Part shown: in pieces, positions 10,561 through 21,519 of the stretch
Layout of the letters: the number at the start of each line of letters is the position of its first letter
Position numbering within the stretch: the first letter of the stretch is position 1
Position numbers and translations under genes: made by a program
NCBI GenBank assembly: GCA_029215795.1
Contig: JARDYH010000003.1
Span: 259,567,562-259,631,561, forward strand
Source of the DNA: Anniella stebbinsi
Lineage: Eukaryota > Chordata > Lepidosauria > Squamata > Anniellidae
Length of the DNA stretch: 64,000 nucleotides
Reading direction: 5' to 3'
The notes under the pieces: model-generated
Seen by the model: only the letters and a program-made list of their open reading frames with translations
What the model was told of the DNA's origin: nothing
Databases searched by the model: none

Positions 10561-10688
10561 CCAAGTGATTTTTCAGTTCAGCACCTTTGCTGATTTCTGT
10601 TTGCAAGTAGTTTTACGTTACAATCAGTAAGCTTGCTTTTGGTTTTACCAGATTCTTAAAACCTTTCCTTTACTCAAAGGAAACCCTT
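10561..10688 (-). other. Junction of the internal deletion that removed the RT core
   Basis: Only about 130 bp separate the post-integrase linker from the post-active-site RT segment, where copia elements normally have some 200-250 residues of polymerase. No polymerase motif is seen. Confidence 0.6.
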
Positions 10689-11745
10689 TTAGCAACCAAC
10701 CTTGTCAGGAGTTACAGAAACCTCCTCAAAGCATTGCTTTTCATAATTAAACAGACACACTGTTTCCCCTTCAAACCCAAGTCTTTCAGGCGGGACTCCT
10801 TTGTTAGCTCTCTCAGACCGCCTTAACTTACACGGACTTTGCTGCTGGTAAAGGGGGTGTTTCTCTCCATTGCTTTCCATGAGAGGCGGGGTCACGCTCC
10901 CTTCCTTTGGAGACTTGGCTCCGTCAGACTCCAGCTTCACCTGTTTAACCCCTTCATTCCTCTCATCCATTGAACTCGTTCCCAGTTCTGCTCTTCAAAA
11001 TTAGCAGATTTAGAAACAATAATTTTCCCCCTACCAATGTAGAAATGATAAGACTTATTGCTATAACCTATGAAGCGCGCCCTTATAGCCTTCTGACTGG
11101 CTTTTAGCCTTTGGCTTTTAGGAACGTGTACATACGCAAATGAGCCCCACACTCTTAAATGGGCTAGATTAGGTTTCTTCCCATGCAACTCATGGAAAGG
11201 CACACTTCCGCTTGCTTCTGACCATGTCCTGTTTAAGAGGTAGTTTGCAGTACAAAACGCTTCTGCCCATAGATCTGCTTCTGCACCCGAATCAATTAGA
11301 AGGGAATCTTTGATCGTTTGAAGCAACCCATTCCTGCGTTCAATTGCACCATTCTGCCACGGTGCATGTGGGTCAGAAAATCTATGAATTATACCTTTGC
11401 GTTTAGTCCACTTTGCAAACTCATTGCTGGTAAACTCACCACCCCTGTCAGTTTGGATCTGTACAACCTGCTTTTTAAAGCGTTTCTCAGCCCAGGTCAC
11501 CCAATCTGTAACCGTTTGAAAGACATTTGATTTTTTTCTTCAGCATGTATACCCAGCTGAAATGGGATTTATCATCCAAGATCACTAGAATGAATCTAGC
11601 GCCCCCTACGCTCTCTTTGAATGGACCCACTAAATCAAAATGAACCAATTCAAACACCTCACGAGTAATCCTATTACTTTTACGGTTAATAGGTAAAACC
11701 TGGGATTTGGATTGTTTACACACTCAACAGTCGAGAAACCTATTA
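10689..11745 (-). pseudogene. Copia integrase and linker
   Basis: On the minus strand the domain begins with the end of the zinc-binding pre-integrase part (VCKQSKSQ). It then shows the DDE core: first D in HFDLVGPF, second D in QTDRGGEF, and E in QNGAIERRN. It continues to LWAEAFCTANYLLNR and the RARFIGYSNKSY chromatin/SH3-like part, followed by a charged linker (RRSERANKG). A frameshift lies near 11500-11540 in an A/T run, and an in-frame stop lies near 11725. The catalytic residues survive but the frame does not. Confidence 0.9.
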
Positions 11746-12230
11746 CACCCAGCGAGTTCAATGCCTTTACAATTTTCTGGCATTTTTTAAAGAACCTTGA
11801 AGCTAGTATGTCCCATCCTGTGGTGCAAGAGATGGAGACAATCTTTGTGACTCAGAATATTTGCAGTTTGATTTTCACACATCTGAGACTCCATCTCATA
11901 CAACCCATTTCTGAGAACACCTCAAGCACAAACCTTTTCATTCATTTCAACCTGACACAAGGATTCTTTGAACGTGACCACGTATCCAAGCTTTGTCAGG
12001 CTGGCTACTGAAAGTAAATTAAATTCTAGGCTTTCCACACATAAAACCTCGGGCAAAGACCTTTTCAAACATGGAATATAACAGTTGCCCCTCCCGCAAA
12101 CCGAAACCTGTTTTCCATCTGCGAGAGACACAGACTCCTGTGATCCATTCCAGAGCTTATCAAAGCCCTCATGACTTCGACTTATCGTAACGCTAGATGC
12201 CGAATCGAGAAGCCATATATCTTTCCGCTC
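11746..12230 (-). pseudogene. Copia protease and pre-integrase
   Basis: The minus-strand reading has WLLDSASS at about 12185-12210, where copia aspartic proteases have D-S/T-G-A-S/T. The aspartate is kept but the glycine is replaced. Downstream are SLADGKQVSVCGRGN and EFNLLSVASLTKLGY, typical of the segment between protease and integrase. Confidence 0.8.
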
Positions 12231-13114
12231 CTCTGCTTTCGTCTCCCTGGCAACCGAAACAAGCTGAGCACAACCTGGCTCATTCCTCTCATTCTCTCAG
12301 TCTCTTTTGGAGTAGCGATTCTTTTGCCATTGCGAGGCCCCTTTCGCTTGGATTTTAGCCTCGCAATTCCATTGGATATGGCCCTTTTTCCCACACCGGA
12401 AACATTTTCTCCTCTCTACGGCCATGGCACTTTCTCCTCCTTCGAACGGTAGGCATTTGGTCTCCATTTTAATTTGCCTTCTCTCCTCTCCGTACGATTC
12501 ATGGACGATACTTCACTCCCCTCTCTCCTCTGTCCTTTCAAACCGCTTTTTCTCCTCTTGCAACAATCTGCCTGTTACATGCTCCAGAGTGAGATCCGTC
12601 TGCGGCATTGATTCAAGGCTCATTGTGAGAGCATCCCAACTGGGAGTGAGTGAGCTGAGGATTATATAAATTTTATTCTCCTCATTAAAGGGTAAATCTA
12701 CCTCTTGCAATTTTGAGAACAGCAATCCCAGACTTTGGAGGTGCTGTGAAATCGACCCTCCTTCTTTAAGCTGGGTGCGGTAAAGCTGTCTCGTCAGGCT
12801 AATTTTTGAACTGGCTGTTTGTCTCACATAAACACGCCTCAATTTCTCCCAGCATTGTTTAGCATTTTCATTGTGAGAGATATGCATTAATTGACTGTCT
12901 TCCAAGCTCAGGACAATATTTGTTTTTGCTCTTATAGCCAAAGCCTCCCATGTCGCTTCCTCGTCTGCACTTAGACCCATTGGCATTTCCTCTGCAACAA
13001 CTTGCCAACATCCGTCGTGTCTCAGAAACATTTCTTGTTTGAACGACCAGGTTAAATATTTTTTTCATTCAATCTTTCCATGGGAATTCCACCGATCAAG
13101 CTAGTCTGCGCCAT
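12231..13114 (-). pseudogene. Copia gag with zinc knuckle
   Basis: A start codon lies at 13112-13114 (M-A-Q-T...). The copia-type gag core follows, with WEALAIRAKTNIVLSL, CWEKLRRVY, LKEGGSISQHL and ILSSLTPSWD. A CX2CX4HX4C zinc knuckle (C-FR-C-GKKG-H-IQWN-C) is at 12363-12404. A frameshift in a run of seven A near 13065 separates the start from the core, so the copy is broken. The domain order and the gag family match Ty1/copia and not gypsy or retroviruses. Confidence 0.85.
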
Positions 13115-13331
13115 GCTTTCCAGCTGGCTTACACACTCAGCTCCACTCTGGCCAGACACACTGCTTGTCTGCTTGTCTCAGATTCCTCTGCCGAACTCTC
13201 TGAGCTTTCCTCTTGTTTAATCATCCGATTTGAAAACCATAAATCATTGGCTCATCAATTGGATTCCTGAGTATTTTATAGCCTCCTGGCTGGATTTTAT
13301 TGCCCCTCGGCTGGGCTTTAATGCCCCCTTC

Positions 13332-13346
13332 CTGGGCCCATAACCC
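13332..13346 (-). promoter_or_regulatory. Primer-binding site matching the initiator tRNA-Met anticodon arm
   Basis: The 15 nt immediately inside the 5' LTR are complementary to the anticodon stem-loop of vertebrate initiator tRNA-Met (CTGGGCCCATAACCC on the plus strand). A site here, and not at the tRNA 3' end, means priming from a cleaved 5' half of the tRNA, as known for Drosophila copia. Confidence 0.88.
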
Positions 13347-13798
13347 TGTTGGGGATTGAAGCGAAAAGGGACAAATGCTGCGAGCGCTTGTATTAACAAT
13401 AAGTCCAGTAGCAATTCAGGAGCTGAACGAATACTCACACACCGTATCTCATGTATATACAAGCCGTTTACTTGTGGTCCAATATTTACAGAAGCACAAC
13501 AGTTTCCATCCAGATATATACAGTTCTTCATCAAATCTCTCCACGTCCAAATACACCACGCCTGATTCTCCACACTTAGCCATTAAACTAAGGCTCACTT
13601 ATATACATTTTAGACATCAGCCCAGCCCAGATTAATCATCTTATCTTATTAGACACTTTGCAATAATCAGGTTGACCTTTACAGTTCTGTACAGGAAAAA
13701 AACTCTTTCTCTGCCTTATTGCATTCAGATGGCTGATATGTCCTTCAGGACTCTAAAACTTTTGACCAATCCACTTAGTCTATGAATTTTCCTCAACA
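13347..13798 (-). repeat. 5' LTR of the copia element
   Basis: A 452-bp LTR with a TATA-like TATATAAG on the minus strand near 13595-13605. It differs from the 3' LTR by about 16 bases and one 4-bp CTTT insertion near 13705. Confidence 0.93.
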
Positions 13799-13845
13799 AT
13801 GACCAGGTGACATTGTACAGGCAAAAGATGGCTACCTCCATAAGC

Positions 13846-14162
13846 TAGGCTGACCATATGAAAAGAAGGTCAGGGCTCATGTAACTTTGACTGTTGTAGA
13901 GAAGGAAATTCAGCCAGTGTCATTTGTATGCAATTAGTTCCTGGTGAAATTCCCTCTTCATCACAACAGTTAAAGTTGCAGGCACTATACTAGAGTGGCC
14001 ATACACAAAAGAAGGCAGGGCCCCTGCAACTTTAACTGTTGTGATGAAGAGGGAATTTCACCAGGAACTAATTGCATACAAATGACACTGGCTGAAATTC
14101 CCTTTTCACTACAATTGTTAAAGTTACATGAGCCCTGTTCTCCTTTTCACATGGTCAGCCTA
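13846..14162. mobile_element. 320-bp hAT-like foldback MITE, copy 3
   Basis: Ends are TAGGCTGACC...GGTCAGCCTA with a perfect 8-bp duplication CCATAAGC (13838-13845 and 14163-14170). The central loop is in the opposite orientation to copies 1 and 2, which for a symmetric foldback simply means insertion in the other direction. Confidence 0.92.
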
Positions 14163-14325
14163 CCATAAGCCCATGCTTCATTGACATTATTTGACAGCTG
14201 ACATGCAACAGCAGTCACTTCTTGATATCATGTAATTTGTAGCACTCAACATTTGACAGTATCTGTCTAGCAACTGTCTAGCAACTGGCCTTCAGAAGCA
14301 ATTAGTTTTTTGTCAAGTTTTTGAA
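14163..14325. repeat. Inverted partner of 3495-3647
   Basis: The sequence from CCATAAGCCCATGC through GCAACAGCAGTCACTTCTTG to AGAAGCAATTAG is the reverse complement of the left flank of MITE copy 1, apart from a short local duplication of CTGTCTAGCAA. Confidence 0.75.
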
Positions 14326-14329
14326 AGCA

Positions 14330-14480
14330 ATATGAAAATGGTATATGGTATGTGTCTTATGGGCCCCAACAGTTGTCAGTGCACTTCAATACTGCTGTAG
14401 AGCAGTAGTGTAGCTCCTGCCTTTTATATATTGCTTTCATAGTGCAATATCCTTCTTGGTGTGGATTAGGCCATTGTCAA
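14330..14480. repeat. Partial MITE family 2 copy (TAGTGTAGCTCCTGCC / AAGCAGGATA type)
   Basis: It contains GTATATGGTATGTGTC, CCCCAACAGTTGTCAGTGCA and TAGAGCAGTAGTGTAGCTCC, then a TTGGTGTGGATTAGGCC end. This is half of the modular element seen complete at 24868, 29010 and 35785. Confidence 0.7.
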
Positions 14481-14522
14481 CAATATTGAACTAGATGGAC
14501 CAAGGGTTCCTATGTTCTGAGA

Positions 14523-14526
<4 letters not shown>

Positions 14527-14559
<33 letters not shown>

Positions 14560-14565
14560 GAGAGA
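14527..14565 (+). repeat. (GA)n microsatellite
   Basis: GA units with one TA interruption. Confidence 0.95.
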
Positions 14566-14763
14566 TCCATTGTTTCTGACAGTGAGGTTTTTAACTTCGC
14601 TCATAATGTAGTGAATCTCATTATAACATCCTCCTCATTTGTTTTTCTGGGAGAAAATAAATAAATCCATACATGCATACATAAAAGTTTCTCAATGCTA
14701 GTGTGTTCTACATGGAATTCATTTTTATCCCAATCAATTGGGCTAAGTGAAAACCCAAAAGAA

Positions 14764-14765
<2 letters not shown>

Positions 14766-14802
<37 letters not shown>
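14766..14802 (+). repeat. (GA)n microsatellite
   Basis: Uninterrupted GA run. Confidence 0.95.
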
Positions 14803-14803
<1 letters not shown>

Positions 14804-15006
14804 GTTTGCTTCTCGTGGTTTGCATTGCTCACCTCAAGCACAGTTTTTCATCAAAGAAATACATGGGAGAGTATAAAATGGTTACATCTCATAACTGTCA
14901 TTCCCAATAAAAGACCTCTTTGATTTGCTGAAGTTGAAGAGTTACAGCGTCAAATTTTCCTGTTTTTTTTTTTTTTCAAGCTTAGGGTTTACTTATGGTG
15001 GAAGGC

Positions 15007-15326
15007 TAGGCTGACCAGATAAAATCCAGGTCAGGGCTCATGTAACTTTAACAGTTGTAGAGAAAAGGGGATTTCAGCCAGTGTCATTTGTATGCAATTA
15101 GTTCCTGGTGAAACTCCCTCTTCATCACAACAGTTAAAGTTGCAGGGGCCCTGCCTTCTTTTGTATATGGTCACTCTAGTATAGTGCCTGCAACTTTAAC
15201 TGTTGTGATGAAGAGGGAATATCACCAGGAACTAATTGCATACAAATGACACTGGCTGAAATTCCCTTTTCTCTACAACTCTTAAAGTGACATGAGCCCT
15301 GACCTGGATTTTATCTGGTCAGCCTA
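15007..15326. mobile_element. 320-bp hAT-like foldback MITE, copy 4 (CAGATAAAATCC tip subfamily)
   Basis: The tips read TAGGCTGACCAGATAAAATCC and its inverse. A perfect 8-bp duplication TGGAAGGC lies at 14999-15006 and 15327-15334. The interior is the same as in the other copies; only the 20 bp next to the TIR differ, defining a second tip subfamily shared with copy 6. Confidence 0.92.
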
Positions 15327-15427
15327 TGGAAGGCCTCACGGGGCTCTTAGGCTTGGTTCCTTCTTCTAGAGTAGCGTGACAACCAGGGAAGGCTCAGTAC
15401 TCAAGTCAGTAAGGCAAAGCAGATAGT

Positions 15428-15958
15428 GGCCCTTTCTACACCATAGGGGTGTAGAGGGTGGAGGGCAGGTGATCCCGGAAGTAGCTGCTTCCAGGATTGT
15501 TGCTCTCAATTCACATCATGGGCGTGATGTCCCAGGTTCCTCCTGGGCCATCGCATGTCACGTCCGCCATTTTTTATTTTTGGATCCGTGGAGAGCGCTT
15601 GAGCGCTCCTCCGCAAAACATAAATGTTTTTTTTAATGCACGTGATTGGGCCCCCACCCCCTCCCTGCCCTCCTGGGGATGGCAAAACAGGTGCCACCCC
15701 CTCCCCTGATAGGCACAGAGCCACGTGGTGCAGCTCCGTGCCCATTTGTGCTGTCACGCTTACTCACAGCGGCATCTGAGTCTGGTGGCCACATCTTCCA
15801 CGGGAACTTCCCGGGACCGCAGAAGATTCGGGATTTTCCAGGGTTCCCTTATCCCTGGACAATCCCGTGTCCACCCCTGGAAGTCCCTGTGCATTATTTG
15901 GACTCACAGCAACCAGCCGGGGGCCATCCCAGGCAAAACACTTGGTGTAGAAAGGGCC
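15428..15958. mobile_element. TIR element of the GGCCCTTTCTACACC family, copy 1
   Basis: The ends are inverted repeats (GGCCCTTTCTACACCA and TGGTGTAGAAAGGGCC). The 531-bp interior has shared blocks with 40884-41446, such as GTGCAGCTCCGTGCCCATTT and ATTTGGACTCA. The flanks share only AGT, so the superfamily is unclear. No open frame of interest is present. Confidence 0.65.
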
Positions 15959-16168
15959 AGTGAGTAAGTTCCTGAATGTTAGAGCAGTACGACAATGGAA
16001 CCAATGACTTAGGGAGGTCGTGGGCTCTCCCACACTAGAGGCATCCAAGAGGTGGCTGGACAACCATCTGTCAGGGATGCTTTAAGCTGGATTCCTGGAT
16101 TGAGCAGGGGGTTGGACTCAATGCCTTATAGGCCTCTTCCAACTCTACTTTCTATGATTCTATGATTA
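15959..16168 (+). repeat. CR1 LINE 3' end
   Basis: The stretch contains GGGGGTTGGACTCAATG, CCTTATAGGCCTCTTCCAA and a terminal TTCTATGATTCTATGATT. The short tandem ATTCTATG-type repeat is the hallmark 3' terminus of amniote CR1 elements. Confidence 0.85.
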
Positions 16169-16519
16169 GTCCTACATTTCTGCATAAATATGCTTAGAAT
16201 TGGACTTTGGCACCAAAATAAATAAATAAAAAATTCTGCTGCATACTGTTGTAAATAGGGATGCAGTTTTTTCAGCCCAAGGGTCAAATTTCATTTCAGA
16301 GACAGTTTCTTGGGGGGAGGGGTGCAGCTGCATGTCAGTGGTGGGTGGGGCTAAATGAATAAGGGGTGGGACCCTGAATAGCATTAGCATATTTTAGCAT
16401 AAAGCTGTTCCTGTCAGTAACCAAGCCTTATTAGGGCCATCTGAACCTTTTAGGATAGGGAAAAAAACTGCAGAAAAGCCATGAAACCACTAAATGATGG
16501 TTAGGACTGGTGCTCCCTC

Positions 16520-16625
16520 AGGATCGAGGCGGGGATAACATTGATACAAATGACATAAAATACATAAAACTGATGAAAACATATAAAATTAATACATTAT
16601 TAAAACGTATTGAAATAAAATCAAA
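16520..16625 (-). repeat. LINE (L2-like) 3' UTR fragment, antisense
   Basis: CAGGATCGAGGCGGGGATAA followed by an A-rich ACATAAAA run and ATTAATACATTATTAAAA matches the 3' UTR of the L2 copy at 30880-31045. Confidence 0.6.
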
Positions 16626-16639
16626 CAAAAAACAGCCAC

Positions 16640-16891
16640 ATCCCCCCCCCCCCAAATAGGCTTACACATGAATATGTGGATGGGGTGGGGTTTTGCACCT
16701 TTTAGGAGGGATTTGAGCATTTTTGCAAGTGCAAATTTGTGCAACCGTGCATTTGTGCAACTGCGCAGTTGCACAAATTTGAGGAACTGGAAAAAAATGC
16801 TTTCCCTCAATGAGTGGAGAAAAGAATGAAAGGCACCTGTAAAACTGCAAAATGCAGACAGAACAGATTTTATAAAATCCATACATCCCTA
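16640..16891. repeat. Medium repeat family I, copy 2, with an ACATCCCTA tip
   Basis: It contains several TGCAAATTTGTGCAA-type palindromes and ends TTTATAAAATCCATACATCCCTA. The left end is missing. It is related to 4796-5253 and 20225-20640. Confidence 0.6.
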
Positions 16892-17639
16892 CTCCAAGAA
16901 GAACCTGGAGGTTTGAGCCCAGTGCAAAGATATGACCGTGATCTTTCAGCAGATGAGATAATCAGGCCTTAAAGGTCAGACCTCATACCAGGGCTCCAAG
17001 CAAGCTAGGGCTTGTGCAAGAGTGAGTTTGTAGCTGGCATATAAGCAAGATCCATAGCACAGGGCATCCTAAATTTCCTTTTATAAAAGGCAGAGGGAAT
17101 TGCTGAAATTGAATTTCTTGACATGTCCCCAGAACTGATAGAGTGACAAGGCTGAATTGTTTGGTTACATTTGTTAGGTTATTAAATATAGATAAGGTTT
17201 GCAGTAAGACAGTTTTACATGTCATTATTGCATTGAAAGAGCTGATATGCAAATATTGAGTTTGTAGAAGTCAAACATTACATTTAGTGGGCAATCTAAC
17301 ACCACATATGCAAGATCACACCCTTGTGCGCAGTCCTCATTAATCCAGGACATCCAACTCTCTCCCTGGGTCCATACTTGGGACCGATTCCTAAATTACC
17401 TCTCTATGATGGTCTAGCATCATTGGTGGGGATGATGCTTTTCATAAGAGCCACTTGACCCACAGAGGAAGTGAATTCAAGTTCCTGCCACATTGAATTT
17501 ATTGTCTATGGCAGCTACGCGACAGGCATCAATTGGAATCAGCCCTTACTAGCACAAACAATGGCTATAACTTCCTCTTCAGCCACTTCTCTCAGGCATT
17601 TGGCAATATCTGAGGAGCCTGGGTTTGTTTTCTTTGGTT

Positions 17640-17816
17640 TTGTAGCTTTTTGAAGTGTTGAAGTGGTTTTTAAATGTACAGATTGTGTGTATGTTGTATG
17701 TTTTTGCTGTTTTAATTTTTGTATATTGTTTTTAATTGTTTTTAATCCTATGTAAACCGCCCAGAGAGCTTCGGCTATGGGGCGGTATACAAATGTAATA
17801 AATAAATAAATAAATA
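17640..17816 (+). repeat. LINE 3' end with (TAAA)n
   Basis: T-rich 3' UTR, then AACCGCCCAGAGAGCTTCGG, GGGCGGTATACAAAT and a TAAATAAA tail. This is the common squamate L2-type terminus. Confidence 0.8.
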
Positions 17817-18423
17817 ACCATGCTTTGAAAGGTTAGGGAAATCTAGGGTGCAATGCTAGGACTGGTCTTCAAAAAATGGAAGTTCTCAAGATAGTAGTCT
17901 GATGATCCTATTCCCTGCTGGGCTCTTGCTAGCCAGACAAAGGTGTGACAGAGGCATTTTAATCTCTCCATCCTCCTTCACAGTATTTTTTGGAAGCTGG
18001 GGCTCCGAGCTTTTAGCTGACTCACATGCTGGGGGCAGGGACAGGGGCTCAGAGGCCATTTGATCTGTGGATCCATGGCCTGACCCCTTGCCATGCACTA
18101 GCATGCCCCCATCCCTCCCTTTTCTCCTCCTTCTTGAGGTTGGAGCTTCAACGTCAGGAAAAGGAACTGCCATGGAACTTCCTGTGGTGGCTTGGAGACG
18201 TGAGTGTGTGGGCAAATTCTCACTTGGATTTCCCCTCTGAGGTTGTAGCTCTGTCTACAGCCTCAGGGGTCCCCCAAAGCATCCTATGTCCCCCCAGATG
18301 CCATCAAAGGGCCATACAATTAAACTCTTAATTATCTTAATTGTTCGTATGGCAGAGTTTATGGGTGATCCTAAGAAATAATGAAACAGTGACATTATCT
18401 TGGGTAGCCTAATCATACAAAAA
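17817..18423. other. No gene seen
   Basis: Open frames on both strands (about 100 codons) overlap each other and show no family motif. Confidence 0.4.

Positions 18424-18464
<41 letters not shown>
18424..18464 (+). repeat. (ATC)n microsatellite
   Basis: About thirteen CAT/ATC units. Confidence 0.95.
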
Positions 18465-18919
18465 GAGAAACAAGGGCATGTTTATGTACCAGGTGACTTT
18501 TGAGGTGCCTTCCATCTTTGTGATTCTGTTGTGATGTGAAGTTTTGTCATCTTCTATCTTGGGAGAGTTTATCCTAAAAGGTGGATTATAAATCTTTTCA
18601 ATAAAATAAATCCAGTGTTTATGAAGCACTGGTTGTACTCTGTTGCTTATCCTTGCTCCAATGATTCCTGCTATTATAGTAAGTATAATGAACAATTATT
18701 CTGTATATATTTAAATAAGTATTTTATGTCAGGAAATGTATCAAAATACACCCATCTGCACAGATCAAGAAAAAGTAATAATTATGGTTGGCAGATTTCA
18801 TATAAACAGTTATTTTTAATGGCTTCATGTGGCTGATACTTCCAAAGCTGATATTTGCATTAAAAGTTATGGAATTTAAAAGTTGCTCTCCATTTTTATA
18901 ACTCACCAAGAATTTGATG

Positions 18920-19112
18920 CAGCAATTCTACACGCACTTAATTGGGACTCTGGCCCATTGAACTCCATGGGGCTTACTTCTGAGTAGACTTGTATAGGAT
19001 TGCACTATGAGACATTTACAGTACAATCATATTCATGTCTATTAGGATGTAAGTACTTTGAGTTCAGTGGGACTTACTCCTGGGTAAGTGTATATAGGAT
19101 TGCAGCCTTAAA
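18920..19112. repeat. Interspersed repeat with ATAGGATTGCA motifs
   Basis: Two similar blocks (GGGCTTACTTCTGAGTAGAC...TAGGATTGCA and GGGACTTACTCCTGGGTAAG...TAGGATTGCA) follow each other. This motif is frequent in squamate DNA, but I cannot name the family. Confidence 0.5.
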
Positions 19113-20224
19113 CTGAAATCTGGTATCCAATATGACCACAGCTGAACAGAGTTAAGAGACTTTAAGCCCATTGAAATCAAGGACTCATGTTCACATTTAA
19201 CTCTGCTGAATTGTGTCTGTTGAGTGATCTCTCTCTAGGAATAGTGCCAGCTTACTCAGGCAGATGCTCATATGGACAAATGTAATGTCTGAATCAGGTA
19301 AGCATGGATGTGGCTGGCAGCACTTCTTGAGATCATCCAAACACTTGCTTGTTGACACAATTCTAGAATTTCTATCGCATTCCTCTGATATTCTTGTCCA
19401 AGGTAAATGGGTTTATCGGAACTGCTTATATGGACTGAAGATGGATTGTGCGAACCAGCCTTTTTTCTTAGCCACCTTGAAGTTCTTGGAGCTATGGCGA
19501 GTGCAACTTGACATCTTGAGTTGCCTACTATTCTCATCCCATAGAGTTGACACAGTAAAGATTATTCTCAGGTGTAATAAAATACCTACAGGTCTTAAGA
19601 GGCATCAACTAGAGAAACTTGTCTACTGGGCTCTGAAATTTGAACAACATTGTTTTGTAGTGATTCACCTGTCGTCATACAAGCAAAAGATGGTGTGACA
19701 AATCATTTCTTGAATAGTGCAGCAAATTGATTGAAGAGGGAAGAAAACAATTTTGCATTTTAAAGAGAGATGAAGAAACCAGGGATGTTATCTACACTTC
19801 ATTCCTAGAAAGCAGCAGGGATTGATATTTTCAAGATATCCAGCCCTCGTTCCTCAATCCTTTGCTTTTCCCATTTCTGTCTTGCTTTGTCACTTGCCCC
19901 TGCTTTTTTCCACTCACTGGTATGGATGTGTGCCATGTACTGTCAATCCACAATAAAATACTATAAGGTCAGGAATGTATGTTTCTCCCAAGCAACATTT
20001 TTAATTTGGTATTGGGTTGGCTGAGGGAGGGAAGATGGAACAAAGGACAGTGGGTTTTTTATGCTTGATATTTTTTCCAGCTGCAGGCTCCTGACCCCAA
20101 GCCTTTGTGAACATCTGCCCTTGAATCCACCTCATGTCCCTATGGGGACTATGTATGGCAGCCTACTCTCCTTGGAGGGAGAGTGATATACACATGTAAT
20201 ATTTTTTAAATGGTGAGGTTCATC
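19113..20224. other. No assignable feature; one unrecognised open frame
   Basis: A 144-codon open frame starts at 19264 on the plus strand. It has no recognisable domain, no clear upstream signals, and is overlapped by an open frame on the other strand. I do not consider it a gene. Confidence 0.35.
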
Positions 20225-20640
20225 CGTAGCGATGTATGGATTTTGTAAAATCTGTTCCAACTGTACTTCACAGATTGTCAGGTGCCTTTCACTCATTTCA
20301 GTTTTGGTTTTTTCCAATTTCACAGATTCGTGCAAATTTGCCTTATGCAAATTCACATTTGCACAAATTCACACTTGCAAAAATGCGCAAATCCCCTTTA
20401 AATGTGCAAATCCACCAATGCACATTTTTATGATTTGGCTAATGGGGGAAATGCACATTTTCAGCCAATGTTTTATTATTTTATGCATTTTTCTATGACT
20501 AAATTTGCATAAAATTCATAGAATTCGTGCAAATTGGGGAAAGCCAGTCTGCTGTGGAATCCATGGTTCGGATTCATAGAAATCTGAATTGATTTGATTC
20601 TGTTGCGGATTTCTCCAACATTCCTATCCATCAGTCTGTA
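20225..20640. repeat. Medium repeat family I, copy 3
   Basis: It starts GATGTATGGATTTTGTAAAAT, which is the inverse of the 16891 end, and is rich in TTTGCACAAATT and GCAAATTTGC. Degenerate tips match the TAGGGATGTATGG...CATTCCTA pattern. No 8-bp duplication was recognised. Confidence 0.55.
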
Positions 20641-21198
20641 TCCTGCATGCTGATTCTGTCCTTGTATAACACTGACCAATACTTAAAACTTCCTAGTTAA
20701 ACTGTCTCAAACTCATAACCAAAGGGGAACTTGCCTAGTTTCTCAGAAACTTCTAAACATCCTGCTGTTCCTTTGATTTTCTGATAGTAGCTACATTGGC
20801 TCCTAGCTGGGTAATGATTATATGGATTGTGAAGACAGCAGACAGCAACCCATGTTACCTTCTCCCGTGTCCTCGGAGCACTTAGGTCACATTAGATATA
20901 CCCAAAGAGCAAATAATTCACGTTCCTGTTTTCTAATGTAGACTCCAATCTACAACTACAAGCAGCTCTGTGAGATTTGTCACCACTTTCGAAAGGATGT
21001 GGGCTCTATGAACCTGATAGGACAAGATTCCACAGAGGATGCAACCCATAAATATATTTCTATACCCATTTTAAATTAAGATTTATTTGCAGAACAATCT
21101 TGAGGTTGCACATTTTTACACATTTCAAACGAAAACAAAACTTACTGTTCTTTACCAAACACAGATTATATTTAGTTTTCTTTTTTACTTGTCATTTG

Positions 21199-21199
<1 letters not shown>

Positions 21200-21234
<35 letters not shown>
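21200..21234 (+). repeat. (TA)n microsatellite
   Basis: About seventeen TA units. Confidence 0.95.
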
Positions 21235-21236
<2 letters not shown>

Positions 21237-21519
21237 CTCAACCAGAAAATAAAAATGTTCATAATTTTCTAAATGCCAATAATTTCAGGTTTGTGGAAAG
21301 GGATAATCCTGGAAGTCTTTGAAATATCTTTTTGAAAGAAAACAATCTATATCATCATCATTCACTTATAAACTTGAACAGTTCTAATGTTAGAAATTGA
21401 TGAGCACACATATGAAGTGTATTGAAGCAACTGTCACCAAAACTCTAAGGGGTCCATCTAGCATCTACTTTGTTGTCTTTTTGGTACCAGACAAAGATCT
21501 CTGTATTCTCTCAGGCCGT

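Larger units (their letters stand above)
9309..13798 (-). mobile_element. Ty1/copia LTR retrotransposon, internally deleted
   Basis: A 4490-bp element lies on the minus strand. It has two LTRs (9309-9756 and 13347-13798), both with TGTTG...CAACA ends, and a perfect 5-bp target duplication ATGAC (9304-9308 and 13799-13803). The internal 3590 bp carry, in transcription order, gag with a zinc knuckle, protease, integrase and RNase H. Integrase before RNase H is the copia order. The reverse-transcriptase core is missing between integrase and RNase H, and several frameshifts and stops break the reading frame. About 16 substitutions and one 4-bp indel separate the LTRs by eye, so the insertion is not very recent. 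It cannot be autonomous. Confidence 0.95.

Noticed and set aside
15497..15963. Possible host exons in the GC-richer stretch
   Set aside because: The stretch is the interior of a TIR repeat present again at 40884-41446, and its open frames are not conserved between the two copies.
19264..19698. A 144-codon open frame in otherwise unassigned DNA
   Set aside because: No domain, no similar copy in the window, and an overlapping open frame on the other strand. It could be a very old repeat fragment; protein searches would settle it.
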